From positions 1 through 54,193 of the forward strand of contig JAAYAM010000025.1 in NCBI GenBank assembly GCA_012719355.1: 54,193 nt of DNA, read 5' to 3'. This document shows positions 43,868-53,082 of the stretch, piece by piece. This stretch comes from Acidobacteriota bacterium (lineage in GTDB: Bacteria; Acidobacteriota; UBA6911). Below the pieces are notes generated by a model. The model saw nothing but the letters and a program-made list of their open reading frames with translations. It had not been told where the DNA came from and ran no database searches. Made by a program: the position numbers and the translations under genes. Numbering within the stretch: position 1 is the stretch's first letter; each line of letters starts with the position of its first letter.

Positions 43868-44182
43868 CTACTCCACAGACGCGTGGAGCCAGGAGAGATA
43901 GGCGGGATCGCCGCCGGAAACCGGAATCGAAATCACTTCCGGCGTCTGATACGTGTGAAGCGAACGGACACGATCCTTTACTGCTTCCAATCTCTGGACA
44001 GTCGATTTGATCACCAGCAAAAATTCCTTCTCATCACAAATCTTCCCTTCCCAGCGGTACACGGAACGGATTTCGGGGATGATGTTGACGCACGCAGCTT
44101 CGCGCTTTTCCACCAATGCGGATGCGATTTTGTGCGCCAGCTCAATGGAATCGGTCGTGGTAAGGACAATTATTTCATTCAT
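43868..44182 (-). CDS. cutA: CutA1 divalent-cation tolerance protein
   Basis: A 104-residue trimeric CutA1. Marks: IIVLTTTDSIELAHKIASALVEKREAACVNI (cited as overlapping parts of the family block), SVYRWEGKI and TYQTPEVISIPVSGG. Role in copper tolerance is historical and not firm. Divergent from the ftsB-like gene. Confidence 0.93.
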   Translation of the reverse strand: MNEIIVLTTTDSIELAHKIASALVEKREAACVNIIPEIRSVYRWEGKICDEKEFLLVIKSTVQRLEAVKDRVRSLHTYQTPEVISIPVSGGDPAYLSWLHASVE

Positions 44183-44205
44183 TGCTATTTAGCCATTGAT
44201 GGAAA

Positions 44206-44234
44206 TTGCATATCACACTCGTCTCTAGTATTAT
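44206..44234 (+). promoter_or_regulatory. Sigma70-like promoter for the ftsB-like gene
   Basis: TTGCAT (44206-44211) and TATTAT (44229-44234) are 17 bases apart, 32 bases before the ATG. Hexamers match the consensus at four and five of six positions. Confidence 0.55.
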
Positions 44235-44266
44235 GCCTTCGGGGTCGGAAAGTTCAAAAAGATAAG

Positions 44267-44578
44267 ATGGCTTACGCAAAAAGCCGAATCACATACATCA
44301 AGGAACTCTACTATATTCTCTGCATAGTGGCGGTGCTGGTTATCCTGCTCTTCAGCCTCTTCGGACCGCAGGGCTATCGTGACCTGCGCGAGTCGCGAAT
44401 TGAACTGCAGGAACAGCGCATGCGGGTGGAACGTCTCGAACGGTCGAACCACGAGCGCATAGAAAGGATAAACGCACTGAAGACCGATCGCGAAACTCTC
44501 GAAAGGTATGCCCGGGAGAAGGGTTACGGCAGAGAAGGAGAAATCATCCAGCAACTCCCCAGAGAATCCGACGAATAA
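44267..44578 (+). CDS. FtsB/DivIC-like septum protein
   Basis: A 103-residue bitopic protein: short cytoplasmic N-terminus, one membrane span (YYILCIVAVLVILLFSLFG) and an extracytoplasmic coiled coil (QEQRMRVERLERSNHERIERI), ending with LERYAREKGYGREGEIIQQL, the FtsB/DivIC pattern. It recruits septal peptidoglycan synthases with FtsL and FtsQ. The ATG at 44267 is the only start that gives this N-terminus; the frame is open further upstream through cutA antisense. Confidence 0.87.
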   Translation: MAYAKSRITYIKELYYILCIVAVLVILLFSLFGPQGYRDLRESRIELQEQRMRVERLERSNHERIERINALKTDRETLERYAREKGYGREGEIIQQLPRESDE

Positions 44579-44592
44579 CCGGAGTAGATCGC

Positions 44593-45867
44593 CTACAGAT
44601 TCCAGACCACCTTGCCTCTGACAATCGTCATCGTGGGCCCCCCGCGGAGTTTCCATCCCTCGAACGGAGTGTTACGGCTGCGCGAAAGGAAGCGCTTCGA
44701 ATCGATCTGGTGCTCGAGCTCGGGGTCCAGCACCGTGATATCGGCACACGCACCCTTGGCCAGCGTCCCCCGTTCGAGTCTCAGGATTCGTGCCGGATTG
44801 GTCGAGAAGAGCTGGACCATCCTCTCTATACTGATGATCCCGGGCCGGACGAAGCGGTCGAAGATGAGGCTGACCGAAGTCTCGAGCCCTACGACGCCGA
44901 ACGGCGCGCGATCAAACTCCAGCATTTTGTCATTTATGTTGTGCGGAGCATGATCCGACGCAATCACATCTATATCCCCTGAGGCGATTCCCTTCACGAG
45001 CGCATCCACATCTTCCCTAGAACGGAGCGGCGGATTCATTTTCGTATTGGTGTTGTACGATGTCACCTCGGCATCGGTCAGAAGCAGGTGGTGCGGGGTC
45101 GCTTCACAGGTGATTGAGGTTTTCTGCCTCCTGGCTCTCACGACCGCTTCCAGCGAGCGTTTTGTCGAAATGTGGGCGATATGTACGTGCGCTCCCGTGT
45201 AGTGCGCAAGGATGAGATCCCTCACGACCTGCACTTCCTCGGCGGCCGGATTGATTCCTCTCAACCCGAGCGCGGTCGAGTAGTAGCCTTCGTTCATCAC
45301 CCCGCCGGCCGAGAGATCCCGGTCCTCGCAGTGATCGATCACGGGAAGGTTGAACAGTTTGGAGTACTCCATTGCGCGCCGCATCACCTGGCTGTCCTGC
45401 ACAGGATGACCGTCGTCGCTGATCGCCACAATCCCGGTCCTGTGCATTTCGCCGATTTCGGCCAGAGTCTTTCCCTGACTCCCCTTGGTAATTGCGCCGA
45501 CCGGGTACACAGCGATCTTGGAAACCTCTCGTGCCCTCTCGAGAATAAATGACGTCACGGCCTCAGAATCATTTACCGGTTGCGTGTTCGGCATGCAGGC
45601 CACGCCGGTGAATCCGCCGCGAGCGCCGGCGTTGGTGCCCGACTCGATTGTCTCGGCGTCTTCGCGGCCCGGCTCTCTGAGGTGAACGTGCATGTCGATA
45701 AAGCCCGGCAGCACCAGCAGGCCTCGCGCATCGATCTCCTTCTTCCCCTTTGTGCCGATTTTCGGCGCGATTTCGACCACGCGGCCGTCTTCTATGCCGA
45801 GGTCGGCGACGGTGTTCAGCTTTTGCGAGGGATCTACGATCCGTCCCTGACGAAGTATCAATTGCAT
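44593..45867 (-). CDS. pyrC: Dihydroorotase (class I)
   Basis: A 424-residue amidohydrolase closing carbamoyl-aspartate to dihydroorotate. Metal-ligand motifs: GFIDMHVHLREPGREDAETI, VIDHCEDRDL, HIAHISTKRSLE, and ASDHAPHN. The ATG at 45867 is preferred; a TTG at 45879 overlapping the pyrB stop is an alternative. Third gene of the pyrR-pyrB-pyrC run. Confidence 0.95.
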   Translation of the reverse strand: MQLILRQGRIVDPSQKLNTVADLGIEDGRVVEIAPKIGTKGKKEIDARGLLVLPGFIDMHVHLREPGREDAETIESGTNAGARGGFTGVACMPNTQPVNDSEAVTSFILERAREVSKIAVYPVGAITKGSQGKTLAEIGEMHRTGIVAISDDGHPVQDSQVMRRAMEYSKLFNLPVIDHCEDRDLSAGGVMNEGYYSTALGLRGINPAAEEVQVVRDLILAHYTGAHVHIAHISTKRSLEAVVRARRQKTSITCEATPHHLLLTDAEVTSYNTNTKMNPPLRSREDVDALVKGIASGDIDVIASDHAPHNINDKMLEFDRAPFGVVGLETSVSLIFDRFVRPGIISIERMVQLFSTNPARILRLERGTLAKGACADITVLDPELEHQIDSKRFLSRSRNTPFEGWKLRGGPTMTIVRGKVVWNL

Positions 45868-45875
45868 AAGCGCGC

Positions 45876-46826
45876 TCAACGGGAGGTTTTCTTCACCTTC
45901 AAGCCGGCATAACCTGACAGAAGGTACAGAACAGCCATTCGGGTTGCGACGCCGTTCGCAACCTGGTTCAAGATAACAGAGTAGTCTGCATCCGCGACGT
46001 CGGAATCGATCTCCACGCCGCGGTTGAGCGGGCCGGGATGCATGACGATGGTGTCCTTCTTCGCCCGGCGCATCCTCTCCCGGGTAAGCCCGTAGAAATT
46101 GTAGTACTCGCGCGTTGAAGGGATAAACGCCTCGTTCTGCCGCTCGTGCTGCAGCCGGAGCATCATGATGACGTCGGCACCATCAATGGCCTCATCCATG
46201 CAGCCGGTTATTCTGGCCCCGAGCCTGTCAAAATCCCAGGGAATCAGTGTTGGCGGACCGCAAACCCAGACCTCGGCGCCCATCTTGTGAAACAGCAGCG
46301 TGTCGGAGCGGGCGACACGACTATGGGAAATATCCCCGATAATCGCAATCTTCAGCCCGTCAAGACGCCCCTTTACCGTCCGGACCGTGAGGGCATCGAG
46401 CAGCGCCTGCGTCGGATGCTCATGCATGCCGTCCCCTGCATTTACAATCGATGACCTGCATTCACGGCCGAGAAGATGCGGTGCACCCGCCGATTGATGC
46501 CGTATCACTATAATGTCCGGAGCCATCGATTCAAGATTGTGCGCGGTGTCGAGCAGGGTTTCCCCCTTAGACACACTGCTGGTCGTAGAGGCAAAGTTCA
46601 GGATGTCGGCGCTCAACCTCTTTTCCGCCAGTTCAAACGACGACCGTGTTCGGGTCGACGGCTCGAAAAACAGGTTAACCACAGTCTTGCCGCGCAGCGT
46701 CGGGACCTTCTTGACCGGCCGGGCAGCGACCTCCCTCAAGGCTTCGGCCGTATCAAGGATCAAATTGATGTCTTCAATGGAAAGCTGCTCGATTCCAAGC
46801 AGGTCCTTATGGCTGAGAGATGCCAT
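45876..46826 (-). CDS. pyrB: Aspartate carbamoyltransferase catalytic chain
   Basis: A 316-residue ATCase. Carbamoyl-phosphate site [14 protein letters not shown], the SVSKGETL loop, and [12 protein letters not shown]. No pyrI regulatory chain is adjacent. It follows pyrR by 27 bases. Confidence 0.96.
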   Translation of the reverse strand: MASLSHKDLLGIEQLSIEDINLILDTAEALREVAARPVKKVPTLRGKTVVNLFFEPSTRTRSSFELAEKRLSADILNFASTTSSVSKGETLLDTAHNLESMAPDIIVIRHQSAGAPHLLGRECRSSIVNAGDGMHEHPTQALLDALTVRTVKGRLDGLKIAIIGDISHSRVARSDTLLFHKMGAEVWVCGPPTLIPWDFDRLGARITGCMDEAIDGADVIMMLRLQHERQNEAFIPSTREYYNFYGLTRERMRRAKKDTIVMHPGPLNRGVEIDSDVADADYSVILNQVANGVATRMAVLYLLSGYAGLKVKKTSR

Positions 46827-46853
46827 GAATTTCGCCCCTTCGCGGATTCCGGA

Positions 46854-47402
46854 CTAAACCGATTTACTGAAAAGAACCACTCGCTCCTCCCGGTCCTCCT
46901 CGTTCAACCGGACTTCGACCGTCTCGTCTTCAGTCGTATCAAGGTGCTTCCCCACATAATCCGCCTGTATGGGCAACTCCCGCAGACCGCGGTCGATCAA
47001 AACGGCCAGCTGGACTCTCTTAGGCCTCCCGAGATCCACAAGCCCGTCCAAGGCTGACCGAATAGTCCTCCCCGTGTACAGCACATCATCAACGAGCACC
47101 AGGCTCAGGTTGTTGATGTCGAAATCAATAAGGGTCTCGCGCAGCAATGGGCGGTTGCCGGCGGTTGTGAGATCATCCCGGTATAAGGTAATATCCAGTA
47201 TGCCGGTCGGTATGGGACGTTTGAGAATCGCTTCCAGTTTGCTGCACAGGCGTTGAGCCAGAACAACTCCGCGCCTCCTGATCCCGATTATCGCGAACTC
47301 ATCCCGGGAGCCAAGTTTCTCGACAATTTCGGCCGCCATCCTTGCGAGAGCAAGATCGATTTCCGCGGCCGACATCAGGAGCTTACCCTTGGTCTTCTTC
47401 AT
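46854..47402 (-). CDS. pyrR: Bifunctional pyr regulator/uracil phosphoribosyltransferase PyrR
   Basis: A 182-residue PRTase-fold protein. PRPP loop VLVDDVLYTGRTIRSALDGL, IIGIRRRGVVLAQRL, and LIDRGLRELPIQADYVGK. In Bacillus PyrR binds pyr mRNA and attenuates it with UMP. I find no clear attenuator or Bacillus-like PyrR site in the short leader, so control may differ here. Start at 47402 gives the usual short N-terminal lead; an open frame reaches 47462. Confidence 0.92.
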   Translation of the reverse strand: MKKTKGKLLMSAAEIDLALARMAAEIVEKLGSRDEFAIIGIRRRGVVLAQRLCSKLEAILKRPIPTGILDITLYRDDLTTAGNRPLLRETLIDFDINNLSLVLVDDVLYTGRTIRSALDGLVDLGRPKRVQLAVLIDRGLRELPIQADYVGKHLDTTEDETVEVRLNEEDREERVVLFSKSV

Positions 47403-47480
47403 CCGGATTCTGTCTTGTACAGTTAGCCCGCCGCTCTTCCGAAAGTGCGGGAATAGCCGCAAATCCTCGAGAGCGGGGCG

Positions 47481-47509
47481 ATAATATCACACGGAAAAAT
47501 GCGTTGCAA
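47481..47509 (-). promoter_or_regulatory. Sigma70-like promoter for pyrR-pyrB-pyrC
   Basis: On the minus strand TTGCAA (47509-47504) and TATTAT (47486-47481) are separated by 17 bases. The leader to pyrR is about 70 bases. The -35 hexamer is self-complementary and is also usable for pyrK. Confidence 0.6.
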
Positions 47510-47531
47510 ACAGCTAGTTCCAACATATACT
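47504..47531 (+). promoter_or_regulatory. Sigma70-like promoter for pyrK-pyrD-pyrF, near-leaderless
   Basis: On the plus strand TTGCAA (47504-47509) and TATACT (47526-47531; five of six consensus bases) are 16 bases apart. Initiation about seven bases after the -10 would fall only about four bases before the pyrK ATG, which has no ribosome site. Confidence 0.55.
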
Positions 47532-47541
47532 GGATTTGAAA

Positions 47542-48381
47542 ATGCTGGATAAAAAGGTAAAAGTAAAAGCAATCAGAGAACTTGGCGCGGACAACTACCT
47601 TCTGACCGTGAATACGCCCGAGCAGGCGCGGCTGGTGCGGCCGGGCCAGTTCGTCATGTTGAAGTGTGTCGAGGACCTGGCCGAAAACCCGCTTCTGCGC
47701 CGCCCCTTCACCATCTTCGATATTCATCGCAGTTCGCGCAGCGGCAAACCCGCCGGCCTCGACCTGCTGATAAAGGACGTCGGAGTCGGAACGCGAAAGC
47801 TGGTGCAGACGCGTCCTGGTCAACTGCTGGACTGCCTGGGGCCGCAGGGACACGGATTCCAGGTGGCAGCTGAGATGCGCAACCGCGTCCAGCTGGCGTA
47901 CCTGGTCGCCGGGGGTGTAGGGATCGCCCCACTCTTTCTTCTGGCCCAAAGCCTTCTGACACACGGGATCAGACCTGTCCTTTTTTATGGAGGTGCGTCG
48001 GCAGCCGATCTGGTGCTGCGGGAGAATTTTGAACGGCTGGGCATCGAGTGCGTCTACACCACGGAAGACGGTTCGTTCGGAGAGCGGGCCCTGGTTACGC
48101 AGCCGCTCGCTCAGTACATACGATCCTACCGGGGCAAGAACATCCGGATGTATGGCTGCGGTCCCTGGGGGATGATGAAAGCGGTGCACCTACTCTCGAT
48201 CGAGAACGATATCCAGTGCGAAGTCAGCCTGGAAGCCCGCATGGGCTGCTCACTGGGCGCCTGCCTCGGATGCGTGGTTCAGACCCGGGACAGCCGGGGC
48301 GAAGAACAATATCTGCGCGTCTGTCAGGACGGCCCCGTCATGAACAGCCGCCTTATCAACTGGAACACCGTTCCCCTCTAA
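47542..48381 (+). CDS. pyrK: Dihydroorotate dehydrogenase electron-transfer subunit PyrK
   Basis: A 279-residue FAD/[2Fe-2S] partner of class 1B PyrD, passing electrons to NAD+. FAD site [12 protein letters not shown]-binding [15 protein letters not shown], and the iron-sulfur cysteines in [17 protein letters not shown] plus a later Cys (VCQDGP). The ATG at 47542 is chosen over an in-frame TTG two codons upstream; neither has a ribosome site. Confidence 0.94.
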   Translation: MLDKKVKVKAIRELGADNYLLTVNTPEQARLVRPGQFVMLKCVEDLAENPLLRRPFTIFDIHRSSRSGKPAGLDLLIKDVGVGTRKLVQTRPGQLLDCLGPQGHGFQVAAEMRNRVQLAYLVAGGVGIAPLFLLAQSLLTHGIRPVLFYGGASAADLVLRENFERLGIECVYTTEDGSFGERALVTQPLAQYIRSYRGKNIRMYGCGPWGMMKAVHLLSIENDIQCEVSLEARMGCSLGACLGCVVQTRDSRGEEQYLRVCQDGPVMNSRLINWNTVPL

Positions 48382-48398
48382 TCCTCGAACGTTTGCAC

Positions 48399-49352
48399 AT
48401 GACGAAAGAAAGCGACAAGGCATCATTCAAAGCCCCTCACATGGCGGTCGACATCGCCGGCGTGCGATTCAAGAACCCGGTCATGACCGCCAGCGGCACT
48501 TTCGGGTACGGGCTGGAATTCTCGAATCTGATGGATCTGAACTCGATCGGGGGGATCGTTGTCAAGGGACTCTCGACCGCTCCCATCAAGGGGAACCCGC
48601 CCCCGAGAGTGTACGAAACCCCTTCGGGCATGCTCAACGCCATAGGATGGCAGAACATCGGCGCAACTGAATTCGTCGCCCGAAAGCTGCCGGTGTTGAT
48701 GAACTACGACACCAATGTAATCGTCAACATCGTCGGCTTTGAACTTGACGATTACCTCGAGGTCACCCGGTTTCTGAATGACTGCCCCGGAATAAAGGCT
48801 CTGGAACTCAACATATCGTGCCCCAACGTCAAGAAGGGGGGTTTTCACTTCAACAAGGACCCTAAAGATACGTACACGATCACGGCCGAGACGAAGAAGG
48901 CGTCGCCGCGTCTCCCGCTCTGGGTGAAGCTCTCGCCCAATGTCACCGACATCGCTGAATTTGCCAAAGCCTGCGAAGACGCCGGCGCCGATGCCCTTTC
49001 GGTAATCAATACATTTGTCGGAATGGCAATTGATGTCGAAAAGAGGCGGCCAAGGCTGCGTTTCATGACAGGAGGCCTCTCCGGCCCGGCAATCAGGCCG
49101 ATAGCCGTCAGAATGGTGTACGAAGCTTCTCGTGCCGTCAAAATCCCCGTGATAGGGATCGGCGGAATCGCAAGCACAGAGGATGCCCTCGAGTTTCTCA
49201 TTGCCGGCGCCCGCGCAGTGCAGGTCGGAACGGCTAACTTCTATCAGCCGGACATCTCGCAGCGGATCGCCCTCGGACTTCAGGAATACTGCCGCCTGCG
49301 TCACATCGAAGATATCAACGAACTGGTCGGGAGCCTCCAACCCTATGAGTAG
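48399..49352 (+). CDS. pyrD: Dihydroorotate dehydrogenase, class 1B
   Basis: A 317-residue FMN enzyme. Seen: [33 protein letters not shown], the catalytic Cys in [14 protein letters not shown], and [19 protein letters not shown]. The Cys base plus adjacent pyrK identify class 1B. It starts 17 bases after pyrK and overlaps pyrF by eight bases. Confidence 0.95.
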   Translation: MTKESDKASFKAPHMAVDIAGVRFKNPVMTASGTFGYGLEFSNLMDLNSIGGIVVKGLSTAPIKGNPPPRVYETPSGMLNAIGWQNIGATEFVARKLPVLMNYDTNVIVNIVGFELDDYLEVTRFLNDCPGIKALELNISCPNVKKGGFHFNKDPKDTYTITAETKKASPRLPLWVKLSPNVTDIAEFAKACEDAGADALSVINTFVGMAIDVEKRRPRLRFMTGGLSGPAIRPIAVRMVYEASRAVKIPVIGIGGIASTEDALEFLIAGARAVQVGTANFYQPDISQRIALGLQEYCRLRHIEDINELVGSLQPYE

Positions 49353-50052
49353 TGCAAGATCGAGACTTATCGTCGCGCTGGATCTGCCCGACGCGGAATC
49401 AGCGCTGAAAATGGTCAACCAGTTGTCCGGGCACGCAGGCCTGTTCAAAGTCGGGCTAGAGTTGTTCACGAGGGAAGGCCCCAGCCTGGTCCAACAGATC
49501 CGGGACCGCGGAGAGAGGGTTTTTCTCGATCTGAAGTTGCACGATATACCGAATACCGTAAGAGGAGCCGTCAGATCCGCCTGCAGGCTCGGGGCGGATA
49601 TGCTCACCGTTCACGCCTCAGGCGGCCCGGCCATGATAGCGGCAGCGGCAGAGGAGGCGCGAGACTCGGGCTCGCCCCCCTTGATTCTTGCCGTCACCGC
49701 ACTCACCAGTCTTTCTGCAGACGACATCCACGCACTCGGAGTTCCGCTGACGCCCGCGGATTGGGTGGAACGCCTGGCCGAGATCGCGCAGCTGTCCGGG
49801 GCTGCAGGAGTGGTCGCTTCAGCCAAAGAGCTCCCGGTGCTGAGGGCGAAATTCGGGAACGGGCTCAAGTATGTAATTCCCGGCATCCGTCCTGCGGGCA
49901 CCGCAACACAGGACCAGTCACGGATCGCAACACCTCGAGATGCCATCCGGGCCGGTGCCGATTATATAGTGGTTGGCCGCCCCGTCCTGCAGGCCAACGA
50001 TCCTGCAGCAGCCGCGGATGCCATCGTTGAGGAAATTTCGGCTCAGGGATAA
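49345..50052 (+). CDS. pyrF: Orotidine-5'-phosphate decarboxylase
   Basis: A 235-residue TIM barrel converting OMP to UMP. The catalytic tetrad lies in FKVGLELF (Lys), [12 protein letters not shown] (Asp-Lys-Asp). Phosphate-binding IPGIRP and VVGRPV near the end. Overlaps pyrD by eight bases and the convergent oxidoreductase gene by ten. The operon lacks pyrE and carAB. Confidence 0.95.
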   Translation: MSSARSRLIVALDLPDAESALKMVNQLSGHAGLFKVGLELFTREGPSLVQQIRDRGERVFLDLKLHDIPNTVRGAVRSACRLGADMLTVHASGGPAMIAAAAEEARDSGSPPLILAVTALTSLSADDIHALGVPLTPADWVERLAEIAQLSGAAGVVASAKELPVLRAKFGNGLKYVIPGIRPAGTATQDQSRIATPRDAIRAGADYIVVGRPVLQANDPAAAADAIVEEISAQG

Positions 50053-50894
50053 TATTTTTCGCGCTTGATATCACGATCAACGTGGAAACCGCGCCTTGAC
50101 AGGGTTTCAACGACACCGTCGACTGTCCCGGGATGCCCGCAGACGTAGACCGCATGCGTCTCGGGCCGGATCATCACTCCGAGGATTATCCTGACCATGT
50201 TTTCAGGATTGATAATGGTCCCCTCATGGGCGCCCGGCGCCTCCATCAAAGTCTCCGCCCTTCCCTTCAGTCCTTTCCAGGAAAAGTCGATATAGGGCCG
50301 GCTGATGGTCGGGATGTACACCAGGGCCAGTTTCCGCTTCAGATCACGAACCGTTTCCACAGCCAGCCGTTCCAGTTCTTCCCGGTAGCCGAGATGACTC
50401 GGATAGCTCACCCCGTGTATGAGGTAGATTTTGCGCGCATGGAAAGCCTTCGGCGAAGCCAGATAATCCTCGTTGAACTTCCGGATCATACTTATGAACG
50501 GTGCAAGCCCGGTGCCCGAGGCGACGAAAACCAGGTCGCGCATGTCTTCCGGATCCACTACAAAGCGCCCCTTTGGTCCCGTGACCGCCGCATGCGTTCC
50601 CGGATCCCCTCTTGTCAATCCGGTGATCACTTCCGGGTCCCACAACGAGGGGGTGAGCTTCCCCTCCCTGACGAAGTTGATATAGAACTCCAGTGATCGT
50701 TTCTCCGATGGGGACGAGGCTATGGAATACGGGCGCGCAAGCGTTTTCCCCCCGTGGGTCAGCCAGAACGTGGCGTACTGTCCGGGAACGAAATGGAAGT
50801 CACGCTCGAGGGAAAACCTGAAAACGGCAAGCCCGTCTGACACTTCGAATCTTGATTCCAGCGTCGCAGGGATCCGAAAGTCGTGCGTCGACAT
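50043..50894 (-). CDS. Ferredoxin/flavodoxin-NADP+ reductase-like flavoprotein
   Basis: A 283-residue two-domain FNR-fold protein: FAD-binding barrel with LARPYSIASSPSEK, and NAD(P) domain with FVASGTGLAPFISMIRKF and VYVCGHPGTVDGV. The C-terminus ends EKYYP, with an aromatic residue expected to stack on FAD. Electron partner unknown; the FdxA-like ferredoxin is 40 kb away. Confidence 0.86.
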   Translation of the reverse strand: MSTHDFRIPATLESRFEVSDGLAVFRFSLERDFHFVPGQYATFWLTHGGKTLARPYSIASSPSEKRSLEFYINFVREGKLTPSLWDPEVITGLTRGDPGTHAAVTGPKGRFVVDPEDMRDLVFVASGTGLAPFISMIRKFNEDYLASPKAFHARKIYLIHGVSYPSHLGYREELERLAVETVRDLKRKLALVYIPTISRPYIDFSWKGLKGRAETLMEAPGAHEGTIINPENMVRIILGVMIRPETHAVYVCGHPGTVDGVVETLSRRGFHVDRDIKREKYYP

Positions 50895-50923
50895 GCAAGA
50901 AAGGTAACATGAGAACTCCGGAT

Positions 50924-51607
50924 TCAGGAGTCCAGGAGCAGTCGTGCCCGGCGGAACACCTCATAGAACATCTCGCGCGTAAGCTTCCCCGTCTGGGTAT
51001 TCTGCTGGCTCGGATGATACGAAGAGAGAAGCACGACCCCGCCGGGCAACGCCCATTCGCCACCATGACGAAAAATGACATTTTGATCACCGAGACCGTT
51101 CCTGGTTTCCTTCCAGAGCTTCAGAAAGCCGCGAAATGCAATATGACCCAGGGCAACAACGACGCGAGCGTTCACGGCCAGCTGCAATTCGCGACGCAGA
51201 TACTCGCGGCAGTTACGAATTTCCTCCGGCAGCGGCTTGTTCCCGGGCGGCGCGCAGCGCAGCATCGCGGTGATCAGGCAGTCGTTCACCTCGAGCCCGT
51301 CATCTCTCGACACCGAATGCGGCTGATTTGCAAATCCGTATTCGTACAGGACCTCGTACAGCCAATTGCCGCTCCGGTCTCCCGTGAAGATACGCCCGGT
51401 CCGGTTACCTCCATGCGCGGCAGGAGCAAGCCCGATAATCACAAGCCTCGCGTCGGGAGTGCCGAATGCGGGAACGGGACGCCCCCAGTATTCCTGATCC
51501 CGGTACCTGCGGACCTTTTCCCGCGCAACCCTTTCACGCCATTCAACCAGACGCGGACAGCGCCGGCATGCAATGATCTTCTTTTCCAGCGAATCGAAAT
51601 CGTCCAT
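50924..51607 (-). CDS. Family-5 uracil-DNA glycosylase (UdgB-like)
   Basis: A 227-residue iron-sulfur UDG. Cluster cysteines: CRRCPRLVEW, and a later pair in MLRCAPPGNKPLPEEIRNC. Active-site region VIIGLAPAAHGGNRTGRIFTGD; the GLAPAAHG form, lacking the acidic residue of families 1 and 4, marks family 5. C-terminal SSYHPSQQNTQTGK. It removes uracil and related lesions. ATG at 51607 gives the usual N-terminus; the frame is open upstream. Confidence 0.88.
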   Translation of the reverse strand: MDDFDSLEKKIIACRRCPRLVEWRERVAREKVRRYRDQEYWGRPVPAFGTPDARLVIIGLAPAAHGGNRTGRIFTGDRSGNWLYEVLYEYGFANQPHSVSRDDGLEVNDCLITAMLRCAPPGNKPLPEEIRNCREYLRRELQLAVNARVVVALGHIAFRGFLKLWKETRNGLGDQNVIFRHGGEWALPGGVVLLSSYHPSQQNTQTGKLTREMFYEVFRRARLLLDS

Positions 51608-51673
51608 CTCTAGAAGAATTCTACAGGTTCTGAATTCTGCCTCTCCGTTTTTTTTGATAACATACCCGGCTCG

Positions 51674-53074
51674 ATGAAAAACGACAACCGCTTGACAATC
51701 GCATCTCTCGCCACACTCATCCGGCGCAAGAAGATCTCGCCGGTGCAACTGACACAGTTCTGTCTCGATCGCATCTCTTTGCTGCAGCCTTCAATCAACG
51801 CCTACATAACGGTAACCGCGGAGAGCGCGCTCAGGCAGGCCCGACAGGCGGAAAAAGAAATCGTGCGGGGAGATTACAGGGGGATGCTGCACGGCATTCC
51901 GATCAGCCTGAAAGATATCTTCCATACAAAAGGAATCCGCACTACGGCGGGATCCAGAATCCTTAACAAGTTCGTTCCATCTGAGAATGCCGTTGTCGTT
52001 GAGCGTCTGCTGTCGGCCGGATCCATACTGCTCGGCAAGACCAATATGCACGAGTTCGCGTACGGCCCAACGAATCTGAACCCGCACTACGGGCACGTGC
52101 GCAACCCGTGGGACACGAGCCGCATGTCCGGAGGTTCGAGCGGGGGAAGCGCAGCGTCAGTGGTAACCGCACAGGCTATCGCATCGTTCGGCACCGATAC
52201 GGGAGGTTCGATCAGAATTCCTGCAGCAGCCTGCGGTTGCGTGGGACTGAAGCCGACATACGGACGCATTTCGTCAAAGGGAGTCATTCCGCTCGCATGG
52301 AGCCTCGATCATCCGGGTCCGCTTGCCCGCTCCGTGAGAGATGCCGCCATCCTGTTCGATGCCACTGCCGAGCCGATGCAATGCGGACGAAGCCGGAAGC
52401 AGGAGACTCTCCTACGGAAAGAAATCAGGGGACTCCGAATCGGGATCCCTCGACAGTATTTTTTTGACCGGATCCATCCGGAGGTGCGCCGCGCAGTCCT
52501 TTCCGCGGCAGAAGTCTTCGAGCAGTCCGGCGCGCGGGTAGGCGAAGTCAATCTGAAGGGAATGGAGGAGACGGCGCAGCTTGCCGCCGCTATCGTCGGA
52601 GCCGAGGCGGTCGCCTATCACGATGAATGGATGCGACAGAAGCCGCAGGAATACGGATATGACGTCATCTCCCGCCTCGAACTCACCAGGGAATTCCCTG
52701 CAACGCGTTACATAAGAGCTCTGCAGAAGATGACGGCGTACAGGGAGAGGCTTTCCGCTGTCCTGAACGATGTGGACGTGCTGCTCGCCCCCACCCTTCC
52801 GATTGTCGCTCCACCCTTGGACGTGGCGATAATGAAAATCGGCAGAGCGCGCGAGGACGTGCTGTCTGCGCTCCTGAGGCTCACCCGTCCCGGCAACCTT
52901 TCCGGGCTTCCTTCGATTTCGGTCCCGTGCGGCTTCTCATCCGACGGTCTCCCGGTAGGACTGCAGCTCATCGGAAAAGAATTTGATGAAGCCACCCTTT
53001 TGAGTGCCGCGTTCGCCTACGAATCGGCCACAGACTGGCACACGTATTTTCCACCTGATATCTTTCTCCAATAA
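51674..53074 (+). CDS. GatA-like amidase
   Basis: A 466-residue amidase-signature enzyme with the Ser-cisSer-Lys triad: Lys in ISLKDIFHTKG, GGSSGGSAASV and the nucleophile in GTDTGGSIRIPAA. It resembles GatA of the Glu-tRNA amidotransferase, but gatB/gatC are absent nearby, so a free amidase is equally possible. It precedes nadE by eight bases. Confidence 0.85.
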   Translation: MKNDNRLTIASLATLIRRKKISPVQLTQFCLDRISLLQPSINAYITVTAESALRQARQAEKEIVRGDYRGMLHGIPISLKDIFHTKGIRTTAGSRILNKFVPSENAVVVERLLSAGSILLGKTNMHEFAYGPTNLNPHYGHVRNPWDTSRMSGGSSGGSAASVVTAQAIASFGTDTGGSIRIPAAACGCVGLKPTYGRISSKGVIPLAWSLDHPGPLARSVRDAAILFDATAEPMQCGRSRKQETLLRKEIRGLRIGIPRQYFFDRIHPEVRRAVLSAAEVFEQSGARVGEVNLKGMEETAQLAAAIVGAEAVAYHDEWMRQKPQEYGYDVISRLELTREFPATRYIRALQKMTAYRERLSAVLNDVDVLLAPTLPIVAPPLDVAIMKIGRAREDVLSALLRLTRPGNLSGLPSISVPCGFSSDGLPVGLQLIGKEFDEATLLSAAFAYESATDWHTYFPPDIFLQ

Positions 53075-53082
53075 GGTGACTC

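Noticed and set aside
47403-47480. PyrR attenuator in the pyrR leader
   Set aside because: No terminator/antiterminator pair and no match to the Bacillus PyrR-binding loop could be found in this short leader.
48423-49607. Long minus-strand frame (394 codons) across pyrD and pyrF
   Set aside because: Antisense to two clear pyrimidine genes; composition effect.
51674-53074. Assignment of the amidase as true GatA
   Set aside because: gatB and gatC are not adjacent and the signature motifs are shared by all amidases, so I kept the general name.
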